Shown here: positions 31,068 to 41,414 of the stretch, piece after piece
How the letters are laid out: the number at the start of each line of letters is the position of its first letter
Position numbering within the stretch: position 1 is the stretch's first letter
Assembly (NCBI GenBank): GCA_002794775.1
Contig: NBAY01000002.1
Span: 2,294,001 to 2,358,000, forward strand
Source of the DNA: Porodaedalea pini
Taxonomy: Eukaryota; Basidiomycota; Agaricomycetes; Hymenochaetales; Hymenochaetaceae
Reading direction: 5' to 3'
Length of the DNA stretch: 64,000 nucleotides
Program-made: the position numbers and the translations under genes
Notes under the pieces: model-generated
Databases searched by the model: none
What the model was told of the DNA's origin: nothing
What the model saw: only the letters and a program-made list of their open reading frames with translations

Positions 31068-33520
31068 TCAAAGTAATTCTCCGTCCTTGAGCGAAGAACC
31101 AGAAGCCGACAATCGAAGAGGATTGCGTTTCGGTCGCGACAAAGGCTCAATCCTTGTCGAAACAGATCGTTCCAAGAATGCATTCGAGAATGGATTGAGA
31201 GGCTTTGTCGGGTCCTCCGCTCCCGGAAACTGTGGAGTCATTGGCGATGGCAAGGCCGAGTGACCAGGAGACGAGTCAGGCGGTGTCAGAGGACGGTAGG
31301 CTTGTCCCGTCAGAACGCGTGCAGGAGGCACATTTTGCACAGCATCATGAGTAGAATCAAGTGCGCTTACGAACGGGTTTCGTGAATCCGAATCGTTAAT
31401 GACCGCCTTCGGAGAAGGGGAAAGGAATTGCGAATCAGGCCTGCGTTTAGTCTCGCGTTCATAGAAAAGGTAATCATCCTCATCCTTCTCTGGTACCGGA
31501 GGAAGCGAGGGCGGATAAATCGAGGGACTCGAAGGTGCCGGCGAGGGTGAACGGCCCTCAGCTGCCTTCTCCGCTTCGTGCGCAGGTTTAGCCTCCGTTG
31601 CGAAGTCGCTACTGAATGCTATGCCCACTGGCTCCCCAGGCGGAGTGCTGAGCCGAGTATCACCCGTGGAGATATATCGGTGGTAATCGCTGAAAGGACC
31701 ATTGTACGACTGCATATTGCCCGACGGATTTGCGAGAACGCCAGTCAGCCCTAAGGCGCCGGTAAGCACATCACTGGAATGTGAAGCCTGTGAACCGGAG
31801 CGTTGCGTAAACGCTGGGTCCTCATGCCCATTGCTCAACCTGCTCGTGATGCTCGGTGCCATAAGATGACGCTGAGGATCGTCTCTATACGACGGTGGCG
31901 CAGTGTTAAGCCCTCTGACAGCTTGATAGGTAGTGGGATGCTGCGACATGTCCGGTGGGCCTGAGAATCGACGGAACTGAGAAACGGCTGCAGGCCCATG
32001 CGCCATCCTCTGGTGTCTGCGGCGCCAGCAGTAAAAGACGCCGAAAATGAACGCCAAACTGGCTAGTGCCACTACAGTGAATACACCAGCGACAGCACCT
32101 CTTTTGTCCCAAAATCTGGAATGGCAGTCATTATTACTTAAAAGATGTGGATGTTGTGGGAGCAAAAGAAACTTACGTCCAGTCGCTCAGGTCTGTCGAT
32201 TTAGACACAGTAGTGGGATTGGCAAAAATGCTAGTGAATATCTGCGGTACCGAGCCATCTGTTCCACTCGAAACTGAGATACTGGTAATGAATGCAGGTG
32301 TCGTAGTGAAAGTTGAGCTCCCGGAGGTTATTGTTATTGCCTTGGCCGTTGAGAGGGTCGTGTCGGCGTGGACTGAAAAAAAGACGTTCGATGGCGATTA
32401 GAGAACATGCTGGTTGCTTTTACTTACCACTAGACGAAGAAGTAGCACCTATCACAAGATTATCTGTACCGTCTGCACTAGGCGACGCGGCAGCAGAAGG
32501 CTGGGGGCCTCTTGAGTTCGCATTAGTTCGAGAGTTCTGTCCTTGAACAATCGACGAAGACTCAGACTCGCTCGGCTGTGGAGAGGCTGCAGAATTCGTA
32601 GTCGTGAGCTGTTGCCCTGCGGTGCTGGAGGTACCGGAAACAGTCGTCTAGAGGAAATTAAATCAATCGTAATGTAGCTTAGTTGCCAAAGTCTTAAATA
32701 CCTGAATATCTGTCCTTGACGAGGTTGAGGTGGAAATTTGGGCACGCTGCGTAGAGATAACTATGGATGGGGCCGAGCTTGAAGATGCCTTTGAAGCAGC
32801 CGGAGCTTCCGTCGCGCTTGCCTTTGAGGGAGCCGACGAAGATGTCTTCGGTGTGTCTGTTGAACTGGATGTCGAAGAGCTGGTGAGACGAGCAGACGAC
32901 GAAGATGAGGATGCCGTCGAAGAAATGTCATTGGTTTTGAGAGTGTCGCTCTTCGTCGCAGTAGCGGCTGAAGAAGAGGCAGGGGCCGCAGAGGAAGAGG
33001 TTGAGGAAACCGCAGCGTTCTTGGGAACGTTAAGCGCCAGCTCGGAAGAGGATCTGTAGGGAAATAAGTTAATGACTCGAAGTAAGAACATAGACGAGCA
33101 AACATACGCGCTACCCGACGAAGGAGACGCTGCTGGAGTCCCCGATGCTGGTGCAGAGGTAGCTCTCTGCGAAGCACTGACTGACGCAATTCTGGTCGCA
33201 CTGGGCATCACAGCCGATACCGCTGACTCGGACAAAGCGCTAGTCACATTAGAGAAGAGGACCGACTCCGAAGCGGGCGAGGATTCAGCAGGGCTCGCCG
33301 TAGACTCGGACAACGTCGCAGACTCTGTCAATGAGCCATTAGCAGACGGAGTCGCTAACGCAGCACTATCTAGGACCGTCGATGTTCCATTTGCGATCGC
33401 GCTGCTCGAAAGTAATATCTCATCCAGAGCGAGGTTCAACTTGTTCAGCGCGTTGCCAGAAGGTGGTAAGCTTGAAGGGGCGCGCGCCCGACGTATACTG
33501 TTAGCGACAGATCCAGTCAT
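31068..33520 (-). CDS. Mucin-like Ser/Thr/Ala-rich single-pass membrane protein 2
   Basis: First in-frame ATG at 33520 ('MTGSVANSIRRARAPSSL'). The ectodomain is Ser/Ala/Thr-rich ('SESTASPAESSPASES', 'SSSTSSSTDTPKTSSSAPS'). The membrane segment is 'FWDKRGAVAGVFTVVALASL' then 'AFIFGVFYCWRRRHQRM'. The cytoplasmic tail is Pro/Ser-rich ('DTRLSTPPGEPVG', 'YRPLTPPDSSPGHSALPSP') and ends 'RNPLRLSASGSSLKDGELL' at 31068. The '(K/R)GAVAGVF' start of the helix and the layout match the mucin-like protein at 19.6-21.8 kb, so both belong to one family. Upstream of 33520 the frame is open and hydrophobic ('TLLLLPVHL') but has no ATG, so a 5' exon with the signal peptide probably exists. Likely a cell-surface sensor; function inferred only. 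Confidence 0.72.
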
Positions 33521-34368
33521 CGCGCAATAGCGTACATCGACCGAGAGGTGAACGGGCAGTAGCAGCAGAGTTGGGGAGATGCCACGACATTCTCGTTTAC
33601 AGGCTTGCGCTGGCAATATAGATAGAAGGTACGGAAGCTGAGCTGGCAGGAGAGATTCCGACCTCACGGAAGGAGATCATGCAGCGAAGAGCGCGTTTGT
33701 TCTCGCCATACGTGTCTGTCGCTCTCAGGGGCTCCACCATATGCGACAAATATCCGTATGCGGGGTGAAAGAGCCTGAGAAGACCTGCGTCAAGCGTGCT
33801 CCGCGTGAGCAGAGCGCTGTTAGGAGATAGGTCGATGACGAGACGAATGTCGAGGTGGCAGAAGCTGGTCAAGTGCATGCGTCCTGCTGCATTAATATAA
33901 TATCGTCTTCTGCCTATTTCTCGGGAAAGCAGTTCATATGCTATGTCAAGATTCCAATAAAATATACATATTATCCGCGGATAGGGATGTGCGATAGCTA
34001 CAAAAGGGCTGGTAGGGATGATCTAGTATATGGAAAAGCGTGATGCGGACCCGGTCACTCGCGTGAAACACAAAAACCTCCTGGGAACAACACATATCAA
34101 TGAATGGTGAGAGAGTGGGATGCAACTTGTAGGGTATAATGTCAGGGATGGTATGAACCTATAAGAACGCAAACATTAAATAGACCAAAGATAGCGGTGC
34201 CATGCGCTGAGACATTGACTGAACGATATCGCATTCAGTATAAGCTTCATTCAAACTCAGGGGAACAGGACAACTCACCTGAGACTATACTTGTCTTTGG
34301 GGAGACAACGGATCATCTGTAATCCAATCGTACATCCCCACTAGACCCGACAGTCAATTTCCCCACAT
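33521..34368. other. Intergenic region with probable 5' exon of the mucin-like gene 2
   Basis: 848 bases. The first 150 bases probably hold an unresolved 5' exon and promoter of the minus-strand neighbour. The rest should include the Rab4 3' untranslated region. No other gene or repeat was recognised. Confidence 0.4.
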
Positions 34369-35503
34369 TTAACAGCATCTACCTCCTGCCCCTGGAATCC
34401 AGTCTTTCATCTTCAGTTTGATCGAACTTCGTTTCTTTCCGCTATTTGAGCTGCCAAAACTGAATCGACTCGAGCTATTAATCCGGCGAAGAGCACGATC
34501 TCCGTAGCTAACGCCACTGCCAGCTTTCTCTGGGTCCAGCTCACCAGACTCGATCGAGAGCAGAATCTGACGGGCGGCGAGCATGAACGGGGCTTCTACA
34601 TTCTCCCCCGTTAATGAAGATGTCTCGATGATGTGGACTCCTGAGGTTGCGATCAGCATCGCCTTCATTCATGAAGTCTAGAACGAAGTACACACCATGC
34701 TGAGATGCCCATCTGCTGGCTTCCGCCCACTCCACCTCTCGGTCATCCTCCCGATCGCACTTGTTCCCCACCAAGACCGTAACCAGATTTGAGCTCGCCA
34801 GAGCTCGGGCGTCATCTAGCCATCGTGAGAGATTCGCATATGAGTTTCGACTGACCGCACAAACTCGTCAGCCGTGCTCTACCTGTATATGAATACTCGG
34901 ACGATCACTTACTCCGTGATGTCGTACACGAGAATAGCACCAGCTGCTCCTCTGTAATAACTTCGAGTGACTGATCTGAGATTCGAATGAGCTTGTTCCT
35001 TTGTCGTCGTTAACGAGCGGTAACAAACCTGAACCTTTCCTGACCGGCCGTATCCCATAGCTTATCGGGGATCTCAATAACTAAGCACCGCCGTAGTTCA
35101 TAAAGACCTACCTGCAGCTTAATCTTCTTCTCTCCTAGCTTTATCGTTCGGCTCGAGAATTCGACCCCGATAGTATGCTGAGAATGTGCCTTGACTTGAA
35201 TGCCGTTGGTATCAGCATCGTGCCGCACAACGCCATATGACACTCACAGCTGTTCTGAGTGAAGTGATGCAATAGACATGACTTCCCCGTGCCTGCTTCG
35301 CCTAATGTTCCCGTATTAAGACTTCGCAAACCTGCAATTGCGGCAAGGAGAACTCACCAATGATTATGAACTTGAGCAGAAAGTCTGTTAAGAAGTTGCA
35401 CAAGCACGGTCAGCCATCCAGCACACCAACCATTGCCGCGCCACGCACCGTAAGTTTCGATGAGTTCAGTTGCGTTAGCGTCGTCACCGTCATCGTACGC
35501 CAT
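34369..35503 (-). CDS. Rab4-type small GTPase
   Basis: Early-endosome recycling GTPase. Start ATG at 35503 ('[18 protein letters not shown]'), spliced to '[20 protein letters not shown]' (P-loop 'GEAGTGKS'). Then 'HHFTQNS', '[20 protein letters not shown]' (switch I with 'TIGVEF'), '[11 protein letters not shown]' (G3), '[16 protein letters not shown]', 'GNKCD' (G4), '[14 protein letters not shown]' (G5 'TSSL') and '[19 protein letters not shown]', which is diagnostic for Rab4. The C-terminus 'GGRCC' is a double-Cys geranylgeranylation signal. An extended acidic N-tail is unusual for Rab4. Small exons and several introns are present; stop at 34369-34371. Confidence 0.93.
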
Positions 35504-35873
35504 TGAATGCCTCGGTATGGTGGTCAAGGAGAGAGATAGAGTGTTACATATGGAGGGCACAGTGTTAATCTAGCGTCTTAGTCAAACTCGTGCCACTTCT
35601 GACGCTTTTGCACAGAGTCGTCATCCTCCGTCACCGCGTGCGGCTTTGCTTCTGCCAACCAGAATCCGTTCAAATGTCTGCAGCGACTGTACATGTATTG
35701 CCAACAGTTAGACCATCTTGGCCCAGTTTCCTTCAACGCCACATCTTACTATGCAATAATATCTCCCAAAAAATGCGTCTACTTTACCGGCGTGGTTCAA
35801 AAAGCTAATATACGTACGTCCGCTGGAATCCAATAAATCCTAATACATCGATGCAATATGTTCGCTCAAAGTA
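35504..35873 (-). other. Spacer between Rab4 and D-serine dehydratase
   Basis: 370 bases, both neighbours on the minus strand. It should contain the Rab4 promoter and the DSD1 3' end. Nothing else recognised. Confidence 0.4.
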
Positions 35874-37410
35874 TCACCATCCTTTCCAATTGACCCATAC
35901 ATCCACTACAATATCGGCTTGCCCACTGTCCGAGTCACAGACGTATACCCTGGAGCTCTCATATTAGTGCGAGCGGAAAAGGAGGATGCTATGAATCCAA
36001 TTTACCATGGATATGCAGCGAAAATCAAACAAGCGTGTTGGCCAACAATTTGAACCTGTTCGCCAATCCTCACTGTCTCGCTGCTCTCCCTGTTGGTTTG
36101 GAATACAGAAGAGCTGGTCTTGGTCAAGATGCCATGTTCCTGTGAAACTCTGCTCAGTCTCCACTTCTTCCCGACAACTTCACCAAAGCCCTCGATGGGT
36201 CCCTTGTCTTTTGACATCGCTATGGCGCCGGCATCAACCATCGCCTCGTCCTCTCCGTTCGCTCCTCGGCCAGGATAGTATGAAATCACGGTGGCGAGCA
36301 CGCGCTGCGAAATTCTCTCGGGCTGGATGAGACTCGTGCTGAGCTGCTGTAGGTCGAGAAGAGGATAATTCCCGGCATGCAGTTCCAACACGCCATTTAA
36401 CTGCTGCTTGAGCCTCGAACGCGTATCAGCGGTTGCCGCATGGGTTGTTGGAGTCGAGCCAACCGAGAGGACAAAAGGCGTCGAATGACCATTCGCCGTA
36501 GGAGCGCCGGCTAAAAGCGCAAGGGCCAGACCTGCAGCTGTGTTGACCGCTTCGAGCTCATTTGAGAGGAACTTCGAAGCCTCGTCTAAGGAAGTTGAGG
36601 CATACGAGCTCCCTTGGTGACTATAGAAGCCATAAATGGATACAACAGGAGAGGATATGAGTTTTGTGAGAAGAGCTTCGAAACCTGGCGAAGTTGCTGG
36701 TACACCTGCCCTCCTGTCGTTCACGTCAATGCCTGGCCCACGGCGCTCTGATACACTCACTTGTCTCCGCAGTCGACTTTGACGAAGACCGACCATCTCC
36801 GTGGTTCCGTCCTCTGGCTTTCAAATGCTTCAAGTGCCGCAATCTGGTCAGGATGGTCTACATGAAGCCGCAGCACTGCACCATGAGCTGTAAGCTCGTC
36901 AGACAGGGTCGAGATGTCAGCGATTTTGTTTACAGCGATTGGCAAGCCATATACAATCTTTTTTTTTTTTGCGTCAGGCCGTTTCAGAACCCAGTATCAA
37001 GCGTAGATAGCTTACATCGTTGACTATACCTTCGGCAACCAGCCCCGATCGAAGGACCTGCCAAGCCTCCATCAAAGTCGACACTATGACTGCATGCGTT
37101 TGACCAGCAGTTGTGATGAGCTGCAGCTTTGTTCCCTCTGCCGTCTATACGCATCACGAGTGAGTAGCCAAGAGACAACCTGAGCAGTTCGACCAGCCTT
37201 GTGTGACTTCAAGTGAGCCCGAAAACTTGCACCCCATTTCTGCGCGGCTTTAAGCATTCGTGCGCAATTTCTTGCGAACACGGCACGATCGACGACGAGT
37301 GCTGGCGTGCGAAGACCACTCAATGGCTTGCCGATAAACTCATTACAGAGAGCTTGCTTTGAGGGCCCGTTGGTGAAGTCTATGGGTGTCCGCGTCTGCT
37401 GGCGGAACAT
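35874..37410 (-). CDS. DSD1: D-serine dehydratase (PLP- and Zn-dependent)
   Basis: Converts D-serine to pyruvate and ammonia; alanine-racemase-type fold. Start ATG at 37410 ('MFRQQTRTPIDFTNG'). 'LRTPALVVDRAVFARNCARM' and 'FRAHLKSHKAGRTAQ' (the Lys of 'KSHK' is the expected PLP anchor) form the barrel start. Then 'TKLQLITTAGQTHAVIVSTL', 'ILYGLPIAVNKI', 'LRLHVDHPDQI', 'SVFVKVDCGDKRAGV' and 'SIYGFYSHQGSSYAS'. The C-terminal domain has 'VLSVGSTPTTH', 'ELHAGNYPLLDLQQ' and 'HACLIFAAYPW' spliced to 'VYVCDSDSGQADIVVD', ending 'VWVNWKGW' (stop 35874-35876). His and Cys for zinc lie in 'GQHAC'. All landmarks of fungal DSD1 are present. Confidence 0.9.
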
Positions 37411-37772
37411 GACTGTCTGCTATGAAAGGTACCTCTTTGTATGCAGTTAGGCTAAGGCGTTCTGGTTTCTCGAAGGGCGGGCCGACGGGCCGGCAATAAA
37501 GACCCGGATACGATTGCACAAAGCGGACTCGCTCCGCCAAACCAGTACTGGTACGTTTACCCGGGCATACGCTTAGTAACGAGACTATCGGCTCAACCAC
37601 GTAGCCTAGCGAACGTATACATATGGTCAGTATTACTATTAGCGGGCTGCTAGCGGCTAGCGGATCCGCTTGTGCCGAATGGGCCATAGGATCTTGTACG
37701 GAAAGTCTACTTAAGCTTCTCGAGCATTGTCACATAGTACTACTCCATATCTAAACGACCACCAGAAGAGCC
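37411..37772. promoter_or_regulatory. Shared promoter region of DSD1 and an alpha/beta hydrolase
   Basis: 362 bases between two divergent start codons. It holds a short tandem CTAGCGG motif near 37.65 kb (GCTAGCGGCTAGCGGATCC). No TATA box position can be fixed. Shared regulation is inferred only from geometry. Confidence 0.35.
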
Positions 37773-39080
37773 ATGGCTGACGTTGTCAATCCACTGCATC
37801 CTGAGATCATCCCGAGGCTGGATCCAGAGTTCGCTGCTTACCACAATGCTTATTCGGCGAACCAGCTTGGTCCTCACCAGGTCCCTTGGGACCCGGCTAT
37901 TCGCAAAAAGCCCCCTATAGATGGTGCATCCGAGCCACTCAAAGTCGGACTCACGAAGGATATCCGTTTGTCCAAATGCTCTATGCGAGTATTTTGGCCG
38001 GAGGATCCATCTAAGGCTCCCAGAGGCGGATGGCCGGTCTTCTTGTTCTTCCATGGCGGTGAGTATATTCATGGTAATTTGTATTAGGGATGACTCTTAG
38101 AGATGACTGATAACGCCCTGTCAGGCGGATGGACTCTCGGAAATATCAATACAGAAAATCATTTTTCTAGCATTATGTGCTTGGGTACGATGCCCATGCC
38201 TGGATCGATATCTCGTTTCCCAAATAATGGCTTTTCATAACAGAGGCTAGATGCGTGGTCGTATCTGTGGACTATCGTCTTGGACCGGAAGAGCCATACC
38301 CTGCTGCCGTCGAAGATGCCGAGGAAGCGTTCCGATGGGTAATTAAGCATGGCAAATCTGAGCTTAAAGTCGATCTCTCCCGTTTCGCGGTTGGGGGTTC
38401 CTCTAGGTCAGCTCACTTTTAAATTACTTAGGCGTTGTTTTTTTACTGAAGACGCTTAGCGGTGGAAACCTTGCCGCCATCGTCACCCACAAGGCCGCTC
38501 TTAATGACCCACCGATACCGCTGGCCTTTCAATTGCTCGTAGTCCCGGTCACCGACAACACTGCTTCTCCATCAGGTCCCTATGCTTCGTGGGAGGAAAA
38601 CCGCAACACGCCCTCGTTGACACCGGAGAAAATGCTCTGGTTCAAGAATAACTACTCGCCAAACCCAGATGATTGGACGAAATGGGATAACTCGCCGATC
38701 TTCGCTCCTGACGAATCCTTTAAGAAGGTGCCTGATGCCTGGATTGGAGTGGCTGAGCTCGATATCCTTCGAGATGAGGGAATAGCTTATGCGGAAAAGC
38801 TTAAGAAGGCGGGCCATAAAGCTGAACTCAAGGTTTATAAAGGCTCACCGCATCCGATCATGGCTATGGACGGTAAGTGCTCTTGAATGGAATAGAAGTT
38901 ATACTTTCTCAATGAAGATAATTGCATCTCTTTGACAGCGTGAGTATTGCATGCATTCAGTTTCATTCTCAAACCGACTAACCAAGAAATTATAGAATAC
39001 TGCAGTCCGGAAGAGACATTATTGCAGATGCCGCGAGTGCTCTCGAGCGAGCTTTCTATGGTGATGTCAGCGGAAAATGA
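37773..39080 (+). CDS. Alpha/beta-hydrolase fold-3 esterase (HSL family)
   Basis: Start ATG at 37773 ('MADVVNPLHPEIIPRLDP'). 'GWPVFLFFHGG' then, after an intron, 'GWTLGNINTENHFSS' forms the HGGGW oxyanion motif. 'CVVVSVDYRLGPEEPYPAAV' and 'DAEEAFRWVI' follow. The nucleophile elbow 'VGGSSSGGNLAAIV' appears only after splicing (GGTTCCTCTAG joined to CGGTGG), giving G-S-S-S-G. Acid and His are expected in 'ELDILRDEGIAYAEKLKKAG' (Asp) and 'GSPHPIMAMD' (His). The last exon is 'LQSGRDIIADAASALERAF', stop 39078-39080. A soluble carboxylesterase or lipase-like enzyme; substrate unknown. Diverges from DSD1. Confidence 0.9.
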
Positions 39081-39338
39081 CCTGATTGTTTGTATGATTG
39101 AATATGATAAGTACGTGTATGCAATATTTGGTCAAATGTATAGCGCGTAGATTCGGTCGGAAAAGGAATAAAAGAATCACATGCCAATTCCACTAGGATT
39201 GGCATCACGTGAGTTGCGCTCTAGCTATACCCGATGCCCAGTCCTTGCCAGTGTGTCTCAAATACATACGCGTACGATGCACTGAGCGTTTCCGTCCCTT
39301 TAACTCAAGAAATCCATTCGTTCTGTCGTACAGAGCTT

Positions 39339-40749
39339 ATGGCAGATTCTAGTACCTCTGACCAAGTCGAGCATGAGCTGATTTCAACTTCCTTGGACGT
39401 AGAGCAGCTCGATACAAACCTCTTCCGCTCCAAGTCTCTCTGGCTTCCGGTGAGAGCTCGAGGTGCTTTTGGCGGACAGGTCATCTCCCAAGCCGTAGTC
39501 TCCGCTACGAACTGCGTCGATCCTGAATATGGTCTGCATGTACGTCCTTTCAATTGTTGTTTTAGTACACTGACAGCGCGACTAACACCTGTGTTTCTGT
39601 TGCAGTCGCTTCATGTGAGATTTCGTCTTCTCGCGAGGTTCATACGTCGTGCTTAATTTATGGCAGTGTTATTTCCTCTTGAGTGCATCGCCTTCTCTAC
39701 CCATTCTTTATTATGTCGACAGACTTCGCGAGGGTCGCTCATATACGACACGTTTCGTCCGAGCTGTCCAGAAGGGCAAGGCTGTCTTCATCATGATGTG
39801 CTCGTTCCACAAGCCAGAGCCGGAGCATCCTTTCCACCAGTGGCCAATGCCTCCAGATATACCCAAGCCACACGAGGTCGAAATCGACTATGATTTCTAT
39901 CGGCGATTGCGGAAGTTGGATACGACGGACGAGAGGACGAAGGACATTCTTGACGGTATCATCCAGGTTCGGACGCAACATGTTGTGTCATCACGAGATT
40001 GAATTGTCAAACTGATTGCGTGGTTGAAGGAACGGGAAAAGAGTCCGATACAGTGCACTATTCAAATAGAACGCAAGGCAGCGGATGGAACAACCACGGC
40101 TATGCATTACATGAAAGCACGCGGCATTCCAAAATACGAGCCTGCATACCAGAAATGTATTCTTGGTTATATGTCAGATCTAGCTTTGTAAGTCTCAACT
40201 TGTATTGACTTACGTACTTAGTTACTTACACTTTTTCAGTATAGGTGTTGGAGCTAGGACGCTAGGTCTCAAGAGGTTTGGGAAAGGGTCTACAGCTCTG
40301 AGCATGTCGGTGCGTTCTAGTCCACTTTAATTATATCGTGTTGCTCTGTTTTGTTGACTCTTTCTGTAGTCTTCGCTTGACCATTCCATATTCTTCTACA
40401 GGTAGCAAACACTTCAGCAATGATTCTTTGACTTGCTTATTCGCTCACTTTTTAGCGATGATTTTGATTGCTCCGATTGGATTTTGCATGTCGTAAGTAA
40501 TGCTTCATTCAGTGTGCCTATGTGTACTCATGACTGTAGATTCGATCGCCTCGGACAGGTTCTGGAAGAGGGGTGGTTCAAGGACAAGTGCGTAACGATT
40601 GTATCAACCAGCTTTGCATCCAGTTCTCAAGTTCCTACCAGATGTACGCAATTGATGGGTCCTTGGTGGCGATCACGACGCAGGAGGGTGTCATACGTTC
40701 AGGCGCCGCAGGACGTGAGCGCCCACAGCCGACAAGAACTAAACTGTGA
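39339..40749 (+). CDS. Acyl-CoA thioesterase II (ACOT8/TesB family), probably peroxisomal
   Basis: Hydrolyses acyl-CoA to free acid and CoA. Start chosen at 39339 ('MADSSTSDQVEHELISTS'); an upstream in-frame ATG at 39234 would add 35 residues. Double-hotdog landmarks: 'LWLPVRARGAFGGQVISQAV', 'GLHSLHCYFLLSASPSLPI' (after splicing), 'YYVDRLREGRSYTTRFVRAV', 'FIMMCSFHKPEPE', 'YMSDLAFIGVGART', 'SLDHSIFFYSDDFDCSDW', 'GSGRGVVQGQMYAIDGSLVA' and 'TTQEGVIR'. The Asp/Ser/Gln catalytic set of TesB is compatible ('SD' of 'YMSDLA', 'SLDHS', 'TQEGV'). The last three residues, TKL, resemble a PTS1 peroxisomal signal. Stop 40747-40749. Confidence 0.9.
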
Positions 40750-41414
40750 GCTCCTACAACACGGAGTTTTTAATTGCGTTTTTACAGTACTCTGTACGAC
40801 GTATACCGATCTAGTTAATGTTAATACACACATGTATCAGCCTTTGTCCCTTCGTGTCAAAGCTTCATAGCCTCGGTGTCCTGTGTGTAAAATCTCCGTC
40901 GTACGACAAGTAGTTTTGCAACACGCAGGACTCACGCATGCAAGCATGTACGGTCAATCCAAGTTGGCGAGTTGACTGCAAAGGTATGCGGACTGGCCTC
41001 GTCGGCCTACGGCCTGCTACATCTGCAGAAACTTGATGGGCAGTAGATCTTGAACCTGTCATATTTGATTGCATGGTTATAACAACAAGGCACGGAGGTT
41101 ACTTCTCTTTATGAAATGTAATTATCGATGTGTGATCTGAAGGGAAAACGAAATCAATAGTTTAATATCAAGCAGGTTACATGCCTCAGAGAGGTTTCCC
41201 TGTAAAGTCAAAACGGAGACGATATACGTATCTGCAACAATATCTGCAAGATCGCACTAAGAATTCAAACTTTTATTTGGTCAAGAAAAGAAATAAAGAA
41301 CATAGCATTCGTAGGCATTCAAGTATGACCTAGCTTTGCGATGGTTGATAACCCTAGAGAAAACTCATGAAACTTTGTGTTGTGAGTGGAAGCATCAATA
41401 CACAACATGAGCCA
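40750..41414. other. Convergent intergenic region
   Basis: 665 bases between the thioesterase and RBM39 stops. AT-rich on the right half. I see no coding exon or repeat. Confidence 0.45.
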
